Assembly (NCBI GenBank): GCA_012862575.1
Contig: BLSF01000022.1
Coordinates: forward strand, 62,001-126,000
DNA from: Parietichytrium sp. I65-24A
Lineage: Eukaryota > Sar > Bigyra > Thraustochytrida > Thraustochytriidae
DNA length: 64,000 nt
Direction of reading: 5' to 3'
Shown here piece after piece: positions 1 to 11,863 of the stretch (position 1 is its first letter; each line of letters starts with the position of its first letter). The position numbers and the translations under genes were made by a program. The notes beneath the pieces were generated by a model that worked only from the letters and a program-made list of their open reading frames with translations, was not told where the DNA came from and searched no databases.

Positions 1-1766
1 AGTGCAGAAAATCGGGTCCGGCACCGGGAACCTGAACGGTCTCTGAACTATAAGAGAGTAAACAACTTCGTACTTGCGAAGCACCACATGCAAAGATGAA
101 AATGAGCCGATTCCAAATTATCAAAGTCCGAGTCGAGTCGGAACGAGAGCTTACCTGAAATCTGAATTCTTCTGAATTCTGAATTTTTCTGAATTCTGAA
201 CTGAAGTTTGACCTCCGATCCGAGACGACAAATGCCTCCAGAAGCGCTGAACAACGCTGTTCACCGAATCTTGATTCTTTATAAAACGACCAGCTTGGCC
301 ACTGCGACTCTCATCATCGTGCTCTTCGTGTTAATAGTCATCACATCATCACATAGACAGTAAGTCAGTTGTGTTTTGAGAAATCAATGATGTGTCTGTT
401 CTGTCAGTGTCCTTATTTGGCTCTTTTTTTTTGCGGAGCGGAAGTGCAGTTGACACTGTCAGTGTCAAATGCAAATGGCACATGCTTGCTTGCAAGCTAG
501 AGACTTTTGGCACGACGCTACCTTATCGTTAGACAAATATATAGCAGTAAGTACGTCATCTCTTCCTTCCCCAATGCTCCCGGCCCATTGAGAGTATTAA
601 TAGATCACTCTAAACATCTCTACAGGTGGTCTCACTTTGTGCCGACTCCTAGTCTTTCCTACTGATGTGTCTATACAGTGCTAGACTTTGGGGCTACGCC
701 TTCTACACGGCTTATGATTGGGTACACTCCTAGCCTAGAGGAGGGGTGTGCTAGCGAGGTGGGTAGAGGATAATAAAGCAGGCGTAGGAATGGCACCGAA
801 AAAAAGCCGCCTGGAGGTAGCGTTATTAGGCATGGTGGTAAGACTGGGAGTGCAGTTGCTGGAAAGCAGCTACGGGAATGAGTATTCTGTTTGAGAAAGG
901 AGAGCGCAAAAGAGCAGGACGCACGATCTTTCTGAGCACATTTCTTTCCCCGCGTCAGCCTTGAACTCTGAACTCTGAACGCAAACTTGTTTCATATTAT
1001 TCCTCTCCGCAAGTATCCAAAAAGTGTCAGCACAGAATCCCGTCCAAAAGCAAAGGCAAAACGTATCGATACGAAATACGTCGATACGCATTCACTAACC
1101 GCATAGCTCGCTTCTTTGACACCTTCGCCAAGAACTTGCAAAGGAAACAAAGAGGCCTAGCCTCGACTCCTAGCCTCACACTAAATATCACTACTCCAAC
1201 TCTTCCCGTTGGGAGGTCCTTGTACCACCTGCTACCACAATGCCTACCAATTCCTACTAAAAGCAACTACTCCGACAGTAGCCACGGTAACCCTCCGAAA
1301 CCGTGGCGGTCGTAGCACCATCTCCTATCCCAACGCGTAATGAGATTGGGTATCTCACTCTCGCGAGCAATAATCAATAAGCTCAAATGATTAGCGCTCT
1401 CTCAGGCTTTTCGATAGCAGCTGTGAGAAGGAGTAGATGGGATAGCTGGAAAGTAAGAGCCTTGAGGAGCTGGAAAGTTAGAGCTTTGAGGAGCTGGAAA
1501 GTTAGAGGCAGGAGGGGGCGGAAAAGAGGACGAGCAGAGCGCGAAGAAGAGGCGGCGTCTGCGCGTGTGTGCGAGTTGGACTTGCGCGAGAGGTTTAGTT
1601 AGTTTAGGTTAGGTTAGTTGGCAGGCAGACCCGCTTCGATCGAGGAGAGAGGAGAGAGCTTGGAGTTTGGAGTTTGGAGCTTGCTGCGTGGCACTTTTGG
1701 GTCGATATCGACGGCTAGTTGGTGCCAAGTTGGGTGGGTAGTTTGAGAGGGACAGCAGAGGGGAAA
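1..1766. other. Intergenic, no gene recognised
   Basis: No open frame here resembles a protein I know. Around positions 155-205 there are repeated TCTGAATTC motifs, and at 451-467 a short perfect palindrome (TGACACTGTCAGTGTCA). A 24-base tandem repeat at 1445-1508 lies close to the following gene and may fall in its 5' leader or promoter. Confidence 0.6.
1445..1508. repeat. 24-base tandem repeat, about 2.7 copies
   Basis: The unit starts GCTGGAAAGT and repeats at 1445, 1469 and 1493 (last copy partial) with two or three mismatches. It lies about 260 bases upstream of the CHMP2 start codon. Confidence 0.8.
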
Positions 1767-2621
1767 ATGGGCAACCGCATGTCCTTGCAAGAGCAGATGC
1801 GCGCGAATAAGCGCGTCATCAACCGCGCCATTCGTGAGATGGACCGCGAAAGGGCGGCTCTCGAGAGGGAGAAGGCCAAGCTGGAGCGGGATATCAAGAA
1901 GCTTGCCAAGGAGAACGAGATGGCCGCGGTGCGCGTTATGGCCAAAGACCTGGTGCGGACCAAACAATATATAAGCAAATTTTATGTTATGAAATCCAAT
2001 CTGCAGTCGCTCAATCTCAAGATGCAGACTATGAAGACCACCCATGAGATGGGCATGGCCATGGGCAAGATGACAAAGGTAAGTCGATGTAGACATGCAC
2101 GGATCTTTAGTTGAGTCGCGCCGCGGATGGTTCCTTTGCTAACGGTTGTGTTTCCACACCCTGTTTTCTTTTCGCGCACAGGCAATGAAGAGGATGAACA
2201 AGAAGATGAATGTCCAGACTATCACCAAAATTGTCAGAGAATTCGAGATGGAGAACGAGAAGACTGAGGTACGTTTAGTTCACTCGCTGGGCCCATGCAT
2301 GGAATCGAGAGGACACTTTCACTCACGCACATTGAACTTGCTTTTCCTTGTCTTTTACAGATGACAGAAGAGATGATGTCGGACGCCATCGGCGACGCCT
2401 TCGAGGACGGCGAGACTGAGGAAGAGGAGGATAAAATTGTCGCCCAAGTTCTGGACGAAATTGGCGTGTCACTGACTGGCGAGCTTCAAGCCGCACCTAG
2501 CGCCCCAGTGCAACATCAGAATACTGTACAAGAGAAGGCTCCAGAGCCTGTGGCGGAAGTCGAAGACTCTGCAGTGTCGGACCTCGAGGCGCGACTCAAC
2601 AACCTCCGCCGAGGAAACTGA
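1767..2621 (+). CDS. CHMP2A: CHMP2-type ESCRT-III subunit (Vps2), three exons
   Basis: Charged multivesicular body protein 2, a subunit of the ESCRT-III filament that drives membrane scission away from the cytosol (endosome sorting, cytokinesis, membrane repair) and recruits the Vps4 ATPase. Exons 1767-2078, 2182-2268 and 2361-2621 join in phase 0 across GTAAGT...CAG (103 bases) and GTACGT...CAG (92 bases) introns and give 219 residues, close to the usual 220. The basic N-terminal helix (RAIREMDRERAALEREK), the MAKDLVRTKQYISKF core and an acidic tail are seen. The C-terminus carries a MIM1-like motif (DLEARLNNLRR) for binding the Vps4 MIT domain. The start is the first ATG of the frame; upstream codons of the frame have no ATG. 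Paralog assignment to CHMP2 rather than CHMP3 rests on the MAKDLVR region and the MIM1 end. Confidence 0.95.
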
Positions 2622-5538
2622 TGACGGAACTGAATGTTCTTTATTGAATGTGACCGATTTTTCCCTTTCCCACAAACTTGTAGCCTTGTAACGACGAAGA
2701 AATTATTGTTCGCAGTTGAATTTTTTTTCCCTCTTTGGTTTCTCGAAAACTCTATTTCTACGATTGCCGACTGTGGCAAATCACATTAGCGATCCACCGG
2801 TTTTTCTCAAGACCAACTCTGTGTAAAAGCGCCATAAAATCATGATGAAGAAGAAGCAAACGTATCTCTTTGCCAATTGCGCAGTTTTGAGTAAGACTAC
2901 TGCACACAGGAGGTCCCGCTGAACTTGCTCGAGCGCTGGGGCCATTCTGGCCTCTCACCAAAGTTTGCGGTAGATTTTCACCCTCGGGGTCCGCATTATG
3001 TATCGCTTCGGAAATGTCCTCCTCAAATTCTGCGACAGTAATAATTGTAAACACACATAAAAATAGAAATTAGGACATGCAACAAGCTGTTATTGCCGGC
3101 ACAGTCAGTTTGGAGAATCTATCCAACCTCCAACGAAGTCAGCGCCGCAAGCCGCTGAGGAATTCAAGCCCCTCGTAAAACACTGCAGAATGCTCAAATT
3201 TTCGACACCGTGCTTCTGCTAAAGCATCTGCGGCATGTCCGAGCCCTTTCAAAATCCTGATCGGCGCATTCTTTCCAGCCATTGTAGTTGCCGGGCAGCG
3301 CTTGCGCTTTTAGATCTGTCATCAGAATTGACTGTGTCGAGCACGCTCATCACATTGACAACGAGGGCGAGCTCTTCAGATTGATGCTGCTGCAGAACAC
3401 TCATGGTGTTTCTGTTTTAAGTTTTCTCGGCTCTTAGAAATAAATGAGCTACCCATCATCAACGGCGAGCGATCCTTGGCAGCAGGCGTATGTTTCGTAG
3501 GAGGACGAGCCCCACACGCAGCGGGGCTGAGCTTGAGCCTGAGCCTGAGTCTGGCGAGAAACATTCCTGAGACCTGCTCTGATCGTTTCGATCCAGGACG
3601 CCGTTAAATTGGGTTGTACTGCTTTGACTCGTGGGTTGTGGTGAATCTCGCTAAGCCATTTTGTCTTCTTATCCGTTCTTCCGTCATGACGAGAGAGTTC
3701 GCCGCTCGATGAAAATTCTACGCCGCAAACGCAAACTCAAACTTCAAATGGCTGGCACCCAAACTTGCACGTGAGACAACAAAGAAGTTACTTCGCCGCT
3801 TTACTTACATTCTTACATTCTTGCTCATGCAATTGCGAAAACTGCTTTTGATTTTGCTGAAGCAACAGCGACTTGCTCGGAGCGCGCAAGCGGGCCAATC
3901 ACACTCACTCATTACCAGCTCTCGAGATCCGTCTCGGGCAAGAATGCGAATGCGAATGCAACTGCATCAGGTTGGCATCGAATGCATACCGGTAAGTCAT
4001 TCCAATCCAACGCAGGGCCTTTAACGACAAGGACTTCAACACGCAAGCTGAACAACAAGATCTTCGCGGTCACCTGAGCTCAAAGTGTACTCACAGTCAG
4101 TACGCAAGTAGAATTTAGAAACATCTCACTCCCACAGTCTCTCTTCACAGAAGAAACAGAAGAAACTACAAAGTAAACAACTGATGACTGACTGATGAGA
4201 CAGATGAGAAGAACACTCTCTCTACTAGCTAGACTAGGCAAGCGAACGAGACTTCCGAGGTGACGTCACGGTGAGCAAGGCTACCTGGTAGGCTAATTTG
4301 ATGTGTTTTATCTTTTGTTTGATGCTTTTTGGGCTAGCGAAGTTGTCCTAAGTTGTGAGTAAGAAGAAAATCTTGACGTCGTCGAGGTCTGAACTACTCC
4401 ACTCCTGCTTCACTCATCATGATCCACTCACTCACTCGCTGTCAACAACTAACGCTCAGATGTCATCGCTCGAATAAGTTAAAGGTAAGGTGAGTCGTGC
4501 AAGTCGTGCAGCACTTTCATCTGCGACATGCTCTGCGACATGTGCCGTGACTTATCGTGACTGATCGTAACTGTGGAGCTCCTGCTCCTGCTCCTGACCT
4601 CGCTGGCTCACTCACTCACTCACTCACTCGCACACGTACTCACGCACTTGGCACGCAAGATGGATGAGTCGGCACAAATCGCCTGGAGGCTCACCGGCTT
4701 CACTTGTCAAATCTGTATCAGTGATCACACACCGCGCAAATACTGCGCCACGTAGCTGGCACTGATCACCACGTGCTAGGAGCCGCGTTTTGTAGACCGG
4801 GCTAAGCCAATGGTTGGACGGAGCGAGGAAAAGTTCCTGGCGGTTTGTGACAGTGCAAAGACTGCCTGGCCGTAGTCCTGTTCTTGTTCTTTGCTTCTTG
4901 CTCTTGTTCTTCTTATGAACTTAGCGCTCGAATCAAGTCATTCGATGATTGTGTGATTGATTGTCTTACCATCTCCGACCAGAGGCGTGCGCGCGTCTCC
5001 GGGAAGTTGTGAATTGGCTTAGTGAGCGAGTGTTTCTTGCTGCCAGGTGCTGCGAGAAAGTCGAGTAACACGCAGAACGTTCAGGGCCTCTCCCTAAATT
5101 CGTTCGATGAACATTGATTGATTGAATGATGGAGCAATCGATAACAAGAAAGTTGTTGCGGTCTTCGGGCGCTCGACGATTGGCAGACTACTGGGTGCCG
5201 ACTGTGATTACCTTGTACGATTGATTGCCTCGTCGCACTTTTGCCCTCAATGTACTAGCGCTACAGAGGACGCAACGTGTGAGGCGGGTGCTGTTGTGTG
5301 AGGGCGCTGGCTAGCGCTTTAGTTAACGGAGAGAGAGTGAGAGAGAGAGAACGTAGACCTGATAGAGTTCGTGATCGCTTGTTTGGATAGATTGATTGAG
5401 CAGATCCCAAACGTTTGGCAGGTGTCGGACGAGCGAAAGCAAGCACATCGAATCGTCAAGCAATCAATTGACCAGTCAAGAAGAAGAGAGGAAGTGATAA
5501 GTGAAGCGGATTGGAAGTTGAACTTTAAACTTGAAAGA
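2622..5538. other. Intergenic, possible degenerate gene on minus strand
   Basis: No complete gene is recognised in this long gap. On the minus strand between 3560 and 2758 there are several short frames with protein-like composition that do not join into one reading frame (see findings). The rest holds short CACT/CTCA runs (for example 4607-4630) and no convincing gene. Confidence 0.5.
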
Positions 5539-5835
5539 ATGGCTCTCCGTGTGTTTCAAAAGAGGTTTGCGTCTTCCGTGGCACAACCCATGGTGGAGGA
5601 GGTGTCCGGGCAGGAGGTGCTCGCCGTGTACAAAAGGTTCATGAGGGCGAGCCGCGAGTTCGCAGATTACGACTTGCGCGAGTTCATCCAGCGCAAGGCG
5701 CGCTCTGGGTTCAAGGCCAACAAGGATGCAAGCCCCTGCCAGGTCGCGGAACTCTTGGGCAAGGCTCAGCAAGAGCTCGCAGTGGTTGAGAATCACGCTG
5801 GTATCAACAAGCTCATGACACAGTCCCGTGTATAA
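5539..5835 (+). CDS. LYRM4: LYR-motif protein ISD11 (LYRM4), Fe-S cluster assembly
   Basis: ISD11 stabilises the mitochondrial cysteine desulfurase NFS1 (with acyl carrier protein) and is needed for iron-sulfur cluster synthesis in the matrix. The frame gives 98 residues from the ATG at 5539, near the 90-95 usual for the family. The first 16 residues (MALRVFQKRFASSVAQ) look like an amphipathic, basic mitochondrial presequence. The family pattern follows: VLAVYKRFMRASREF, then YDLREFIQRKARSGFKANKD, then a helix with LGKAQQELAVVENHAGI. The LYR tripeptide is V-Y-K here, a conservative variant. The open frame continues upstream to 5371, but without family similarity, so the later ATG is preferred. 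Single exon, no partner genes nearby. Confidence 0.85.
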   Translation: MALRVFQKRFASSVAQPMVEEVSGQEVLAVYKRFMRASREFADYDLREFIQRKARSGFKANKDASPCQVAELLGKAQQELAVVENHAGINKLMTQSRV

Positions 5836-7376
5836 ATCTTCCCGTCTACGCATTCATACTTGTATCGTTTTATCCTGCTTTTGATGCGTTGAGATGGGTC
5901 TCCGTTCCCGTCAGCGCATGCAGCTGAATCACTCTGCAGAGGCAGACGCCGGAGTGCTCGACGTCATCTTTGACTCGCGACTCTAGCCGTGCACTTGCCG
6001 CTCTGCTCTTTCACGTCCGGCTCACAAGCTTTCGTTGTAACCAAAGCTCCGTGACGTCACGCTCAAGGAATCAGGAAACATGCAAGCAAAAGCGCTCCCG
6101 CGCCGGTTTAGCAAGCCTCGGTTTTCTTCCTGCCAACTAGTTTTTGTACTTCGTGTTATTTCTAATCTATGTTTCCTCCTTTGCACCACAATCCAATTCG
6201 ACCGTAGAAGGCGGAGTCTCTTCGCTGTTCTGCTCTGCTCGGTCTGGCTTCGAGAAGCCGCCGGATGGCTTCTTCGGGGTCCGCATCCGCTTTCAAACAA
6301 AGGTTCACGATTGCACAAGCTTTTGCTCACTTGAGCCTGGACGAACGCAGCTTTCCTGCTGTCCGATTTCAGCTTTCCTGGCGACCTCGACTTTCGAAAG
6401 CTAGCTATTTCTCGACTGGAGACAGAGACAGACACGGCGAATAAAAATTGCAAAGCGCGCCAGTCGAAAGTCTCGCTCTAGCTAGCTAGAGCACTCTAAA
6501 AGCGGAGTCAAATCCTGACGATGGAACACTGGCTTCATTCAAGCGTAGTGAAAGCGAAAAGCCCCTGCTTTTGGTTTCATCAAGCGAGACCCGGATTCCT
6601 TCAGAGCAGAAAGACGGTTGAGCACAACGTATCCTATCACCACCTCTCACGCAGGGGCCATCCCAGCGACCACGTGCGCGCTCGACACGGAGATCCCGCA
6701 CTGATCCGACCTCCCATTGCCAACTGCATACCATCAGGAGCGGCACGAGCGACACGAGCGGCACGGGCGACAGAAGCACAAAGCACCTATAAGCGCCCAT
6801 CTTTGAGGCTCGCCACGGTAGCATCATCATCAAACGCAAAGCACCTCGCCATCAGCCATCAACGTCCCCGCATTTGGCCATTCTTGGCGTTCTGTTCAAA
6901 AGCATCCGTTCAAGCTCCCAAGACCGACGTCGAAGAATGTCGAAAAAGACAGACACGAACAAGACTGACACGAACAAACCAAAACCAAAACCAAAACCAA
7001 AACCAAAACCAAAACCAAAACCAAACATTAGGATCTTGCCAATCTTGCCGGTGCAACATGCTTGTGCTAGGACCCGCAGCAACATGACGCTACTCAGCTA
7101 CGAGTACAGTCAGTGTACAGTGTACACGTGCTCTTAGTTGCACTGTTTGCATTGTTGTTTGTTGTTGCATTGTTGTTTCATTCATTCTTTCAGTGAACTG
7201 TGTCAATGAAAACATTGTTGTTGCAAGAGTTGCGTGAATAGATGTGAACAGAGAAAGGCATTTGGATATGTACTTGTGCGTGTAAAAGTGCGTGGACGTG
7301 TGAGCGCGTTGGGTCGTTAGTCGCGACGTAGAGCAGAGCTGTGCAGCGGTAGTGCGTAAAGCGCGGAAGAAGGGAA
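5836..7376. other. Intergenic, no gene recognised
   Basis: Several medium open frames overlap one another on both strands, all with low-complexity or unbiased composition; none is recognised. A hexanucleotide repeat lies at 6979-7025. Confidence 0.6.
6979..7025. repeat. CCAAAA microsatellite, seven full units
   Basis: Perfect CCAAAA hexanucleotide run. It makes Lys-Pro and Gln-Asn repeats in spurious open frames on the plus strand. It is not telomeric in form or position. Confidence 0.95.
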
Positions 7377-7997
7377 ATGGTGGTGGGCGAGAAAGAGGAG
7401 GCGAAAGGGGAGACGCTGTTTGCCACGGCGGTGGCTCAGGAGGTCAGGCCGGTGCAGTCCACTGCAGTTCGCACGGAAAGATGGCAGGAGCATGAAGACT
7501 CGAGGACGGCGGTGTCGTGGGTGGGGAATTTGCTGTGGATCTGGCTCGCTGGAGGAGTCGTGGTTGCTGCGGTGTACTTCATCTTTGGCATGTTCCTGGT
7601 GTGCACGATTGTCCTGGCCCCGTTCGGCTTCCAGCTCATCAAGCTCGGAGAAATGGCGCTCTTCCCTTTTGGCAAGTCGGTGAGAACCTGCTCCGCGGGC
7701 TCTGCCTTTGAAGGCGTCTTGAATACCGTGCTGAATATTCTGTGGCTTCCCATTGGAGTCATCTTGCTTGCTTGGCACACGATTATGGGCATTCTTTGCG
7801 CGTGCACATGCTATGGAATCATCTTTACATTTCAGCACATCAAGCTCGCGCAAATGGCAATGTTTCCATTCGGCAGCCAAGGGTCCTCCGAGAGAATTAT
7901 TGAGCGGAGTTTTGTCACGACCACAACAACCTCGTCGTACGACTCCATCCCGCACGTTAGCACCCACGAAGCGGTCCCTTTTAACGCACAGCTTTAG
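7377..7997 (+). CDS. Protein with two YccF-type inner-membrane component domains
   Basis: Membrane protein of 206 residues with two copies of a YccF-like domain (Pfam inner membrane component domain, best known in bacteria, function not established). Copy 1 spans about residues 51-99: NLLWIWLAGG, a hydrophobic helix, then APFGFQLIKLGEMALFPFG. Copy 2 spans about 120-163: NILWLPIGV, a hydrophobic helix, then FTFQHIKLAQMAMFPFG. The paired pattern NxLW...FQxxKLxxMAxFPFG is the reason for the call. The N-terminus (50 residues) is charged and the C-terminus is Ser/Thr-rich, both probably outside the membrane. Single exon; first in-frame ATG used. It converges on POLA2 with a 409-base gap. Transport substrate or cellular membrane cannot be read from the sequence. 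Confidence 0.75.
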   Translation: MVVGEKEEAKGETLFATAVAQEVRPVQSTAVRTERWQEHEDSRTAVSWVGNLLWIWLAGGVVVAAVYFIFGMFLVCTIVLAPFGFQLIKLGEMALFPFGKSVRTCSAGSAFEGVLNTVLNILWLPIGVILLAWHTIMGILCACTCYGIIFTFQHIKLAQMAMFPFGSQGSSERIIERSFVTTTTTSSYDSIPHVSTHEAVPFNAQL

Positions 7998-8406
7998 CCT
8001 AGCTGGTCTCGTCTTCTGCATCGTGTCGCCGCCCCTGTAACTGAAAGGACACGCCATCGCACGACAAGATACCCTATTTATCAACATATTCTCAATACGA
8101 TTTTGCTCGAGTCCGTGACCCACACCCGATCAAGCCGTGACAATGATATATAGATTGAAAAGATTAATGGATGCTCAAAGCTATAATCGATGCAACGCTT
8201 TTGCGCTCCAAGTAGAATTCTCTGAGCTTATAGCCAGTAGCTAGAGTAGAGTAAGAGGAATATTTAAATGGACTCTGAGAGAAAATGACATCATGCTTTG
8301 ACAGACTTGCAGCGCGCACTATGCAGGTTGATTTTCCTTTTGCTTTTTTGTTCTTTTGCTTATTTAGGTATTTCTTTGTTCTTTCAAAGAAAAAGGAGAA
8401 GAACTT
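7998..8406. other. Convergent 3' gap between YccF-like gene and POLA2
   Basis: AT-rich stretch holding the two 3' ends. No gene is seen; polyadenylation signals could not be decided. Confidence 0.6.
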
Positions 8407-10488
8407 TCAAATGCGGGTCAGTTCCACTCTTGTCCGCCCACATACGTTGTTTGCCACATCCTCGGCATCACCGCTCTTCTCGATGATTTGAGACGTCTCC
8501 CTGTTTCTGACTGTCAAGGTCGCGTATAGACCGCCGGTGCGACCACGCGAAAGCTTGCCGGGATTGATGAATAAAGTATCCATCGTTTCATGAACAAAGT
8601 GCTTGAGCTTTGACGTCAGCAGCATGATATCTGGCCGGACAGGAAGTCGTAAAGAAGAAAGTTGGGAGACATCTAGCTGCGCTTCTGGACTTGGAGGGAA
8701 CAAGGGGTAGAATGAGCTCTGATTAAGCAAGTGCTCGCTGAGGCGAACAATTCTCCCCTTCTTCGCTTTGCTTGGGTCAATCTTGGCAGCATCGTCCTTT
8801 GCAAAGTCCATGAGAATGTCTTGGGTGGAGACCCCGATACAAACGTCATTCACGTAAAAGACCGATGGATTTGACAGCAATTTGACTTGGTCTGGAACGC
8901 GCAGTCCCAACTGTGAAACGTCGTATGCAAAAGCAGGCTGCGGGTATGAGGCATGGTGCGTCACATCTTGCGTGCTTGGCACCAGAAGGACTTTTGTGGA
9001 AGAGGTATCGGCAATGGCAACTATCCGGTACAACACGATTTCAAAGAGGTCTTTGAACGACAGTGCGATTTCTGTGCCTTCCACAACCTTTGTACAAACC
9101 CCACTTTGCACGTTGGGATGCTCCGCGTCGACAAATGGGCCCATGAGGATTAGCACGGATGGCTTCTTTTCCGCGACGTTGGCCAGGAGGTCCTCTAGAG
9201 GGTCGTACTCCAGGTCCTCCACCGTGGTGAACGGTCCTGCGGCAACCATGATGGTCATCGGTTTATCATTGGCAGTGGCAAAGCGCAGGGCCGCTTCTCT
9301 CGGCAGTTTGGCGGATGGCGCTATAACGCTATCGTACAGCTCCTTGGCGTGCAATGTGTGCCCGCTGGGGCAAAGTCCTCGGATCGCAACAATCTGACCT
9401 GGAAAGAGAGAGAATTCGGAGAGTGCCGAAGTAACGTCCACCTTGATGCGTGCTCCGTTCGAGTCTCTGCGAGAACCCTCCAGGACGATTGATGCAGCGT
9501 TTAGTTTGCCATTTGTAGCCTCGCAACAGATCCTGCCGCACACCAGCACCGGACTTTGGCTCATCACGCCCACAGGAGAAAAGTCTTCGTCTGTCCATTT
9601 ATACATTTGCTTAAATTTCTCCTGTGTCTCAAGAAGGTGGTCTTCGAGGTCTGCAGCCCGCTGTTCCAGTGTAGTGTACATGTACTTGTAAGAGTCCACA
9701 TCCAATTTGATCTCAACCTGCGTACTGCAGTCGCCCTTTGTTAGGTCGCTGGGTGCAAGCGCTGGGACGTGCTCATTGTACACGAGCTCTACTTGCCCCA
9801 TGTTGCGTCTGTCAGCATATCCAGGCGTATTTGCCACGCCTTCGCCTCCCTGAAGTCTCGCCTGCTTGAGCCCGGCCAATGGCGTGGAGAGTAGCGGCTT
9901 TCTCTTGCCGCTGTTATCTGGTGTGCCAGCAAGCCCGAGCGCCTCGGCGCCAGCAAAGTCGTCGACACGTCGCCCATGACCTGGGAGCCGTCTGATAGTC
10001 CTTGTTGTCATGATCGGAGAGTGCACCGAGCTCAGCTCCGCAGGTGGTTTGTTCTTTGCCCGCGAGGCACCTTTCGCCAAAGAGTCCTTCAGCTTCCTCA
10101 GCACGCTCTGCGGCTTGAGCTGTGGGTTATTCAGCGAGATGATCTCCCAATGTGACACCAACGCATCTCGCGAAAGAGCATTCTCCAGTGCAATCTTCAA
10201 GCCTGCAGCATCGCATGAAAAACCATTAAATCATTTCACCCACCACAGAAAGCAAGAAAGCAAGCAAGAAAGCAAACACGCGTCAACACATACATTTCCC
10301 ACGCAGGCAGCAGGCAGCAGACACGAAAAACATTCATTCAAACACTCTGTCAGCCCACTCCTCGCCAATGCAAAACGACTCGTCTCTCCAACATCTCACT
10401 CACACGTCGATGCGAATTCATCGTCCACCTTCACATCCGGGATACCTTCGAACGCTGCCCTCACATCTTGTTCGCTGCGCACCTCCAT
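8407..10488 (-). CDS. POLA2: DNA polymerase alpha subunit B (POLA2), two exons
   Basis: Regulatory B subunit of the DNA polymerase alpha-primase complex that lays down RNA-DNA primers at origins and on the lagging strand in the nucleus. Exon 1 is 10488-10404 (ATG at 10488), exon 2 is 10202-8407; a 201-base GTGAGT...CAG intron splits a Cys codon. Without the intron the long frame has no ATG start (it opens with TTG). The joined protein has 626 residues. After a helical N-terminal domain and a Pro/basic linker, an OB fold lies at about 245-320 (LVCGRICCEA onward). The calcineurin-like inactive phosphoesterase domain follows at about 340-590: MTIMVAAGPF, SVLILMGPFVDAEHP and VLLVPSTQDVTHHASYPQP. 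These motifs are typical for the family. The 5' flank has a GGGAGA/GAGA repeat just before the ATG. Confidence 0.92.
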
Positions 10489-11497
10489 CTCCCCTCTCTC
10501 CCTCTCTCCCTCTCTCCCTCTTCGCTTCTCACAGCGACCGCCGGCAAGTAAGCAAGCAAGCAAGCAAGGAAAGGCGTCCCACAGCGTCCCCCACAAGTGT
10601 CCCCCACAAGTGTCCCCTGGGCCAGTTTCCTCTGCGAAGTGCAAGCGTGTCCCGCGAGTGTACTCGTGAGAGCAATTTGAATTTTTGAATTGGGTTTGAG
10701 GTTTGAAAATGTTGTGTTTGAAAAAATGTCGACCGAAATTGGAACAAAAAATAGGAATTAATTCGAGAGAAATTAGTGCTGATCTCAGTGAACTACAACT
10801 ACAACTACGATGCTACAATAGCTACAATGTTCCTTAGGAATGTGATACTAAACAGTCTTCTTAATACATCCTATTAGCTAGGAAACGCGATTTGAATTTT
10901 GAATGATGTGTACGCGCTGGTAACACTCTTCTAATTGCCTTACCGCAAGGCGATTCATGGGATTTCATGGGTCAGGGTACGGCAACCCTTAACCCACACA
11001 ATTTACACACATCCCTCTTCGTTATTAACACTAACTACTCATTTGATTACACCTGCGTTCTCTTTCACGTCACCAAGACCTCACCTCGTCACGTCGCGTC
11101 ACCAGGACGTCCCTGTAGACTCGAGGGAAGCGAACGGGGAGCGAACAAAGGAACTCTTCTGGGCCAAAGATCGGCAATAAAAAACCCTTGTGAGGAACGT
11201 GAATGAATGTGAGGAAAGAAGCCAAGATCGAGAGCCAAAGAAGCCAAAGGCGAGGACGGTGGGACAGTGGGACGGGAAAGGGAAGGACATCGGGCCGAGA
11301 AAAGGCCGACCGGGCGGGAGAAGGAAGGGCAATTGGCCGAGGAGGACCCCCTGTTTAAGGAGGGAAAGAGGAAAGGAGAAGGGAGAGCGAAAGAATATAT
11401 TTGGGCGGTTCGTGGAGTGCAATACTTTTGTTATTTTAATTAAAGTGAGCTCTGAAATTGGTGGGCATTCTTTTGGGCGACCATTGTTAAGGTCAAA

Positions 11498-11532
11498 GTT
11501 GTTGTTATTGTTGTTGTTGTTGCTGTTGTTGT
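11498..11532. repeat. GTT trinucleotide repeat
   Basis: Imperfect run of GTT (CAA/AAC on the other strand), about eleven units with ATT and GCT interruptions, in non-coding DNA. Confidence 0.85.
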
Positions 11533-11819
11533 GCAGGACATTTGAAGCTGGTTTGGAGCTGCACTGCACGGTATATATCGCTCAAGAGCTCAGTGGCCAC
11601 TGGTGGAAAAGTTCGATTTGCTCGATTTAGGCTGGCACCGAGCGCGTTGAAAAAATTGTGGAGCCGCATTGCCCGTCGTGCCGGGGGAAAAGGACCTGCA
11701 TTTGGTTGTGCTGAATAATCAGCGCTGAAAACGCGCATATACTTTGGCTCGTACTCGTACGCGAGTTTCTTTTCCCCTGGCCATCGCGCAGCCGCCTGCA
11801 CGCAGTGTAGTGTATAGTG

Positions 11820-11863
11820 GTGCGTGCGTGCATGCGTGCGTGCATGCGTGCGTGCGTGCGTGT
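11820..11863. repeat. TGCG/TGCA tetranucleotide repeat
   Basis: Run of TGCG units with two CATG interruptions, in non-coding DNA about 350 bases upstream of the cyclin start. Confidence 0.85.

Noticed and set aside
6979-7025. CCAAAA run as an internal telomere-like repeat
   Set aside because: Short, hexameric and unlike the usual TTAGGG-type unit; it is flanked by ordinary intergenic DNA and is best called a microsatellite.
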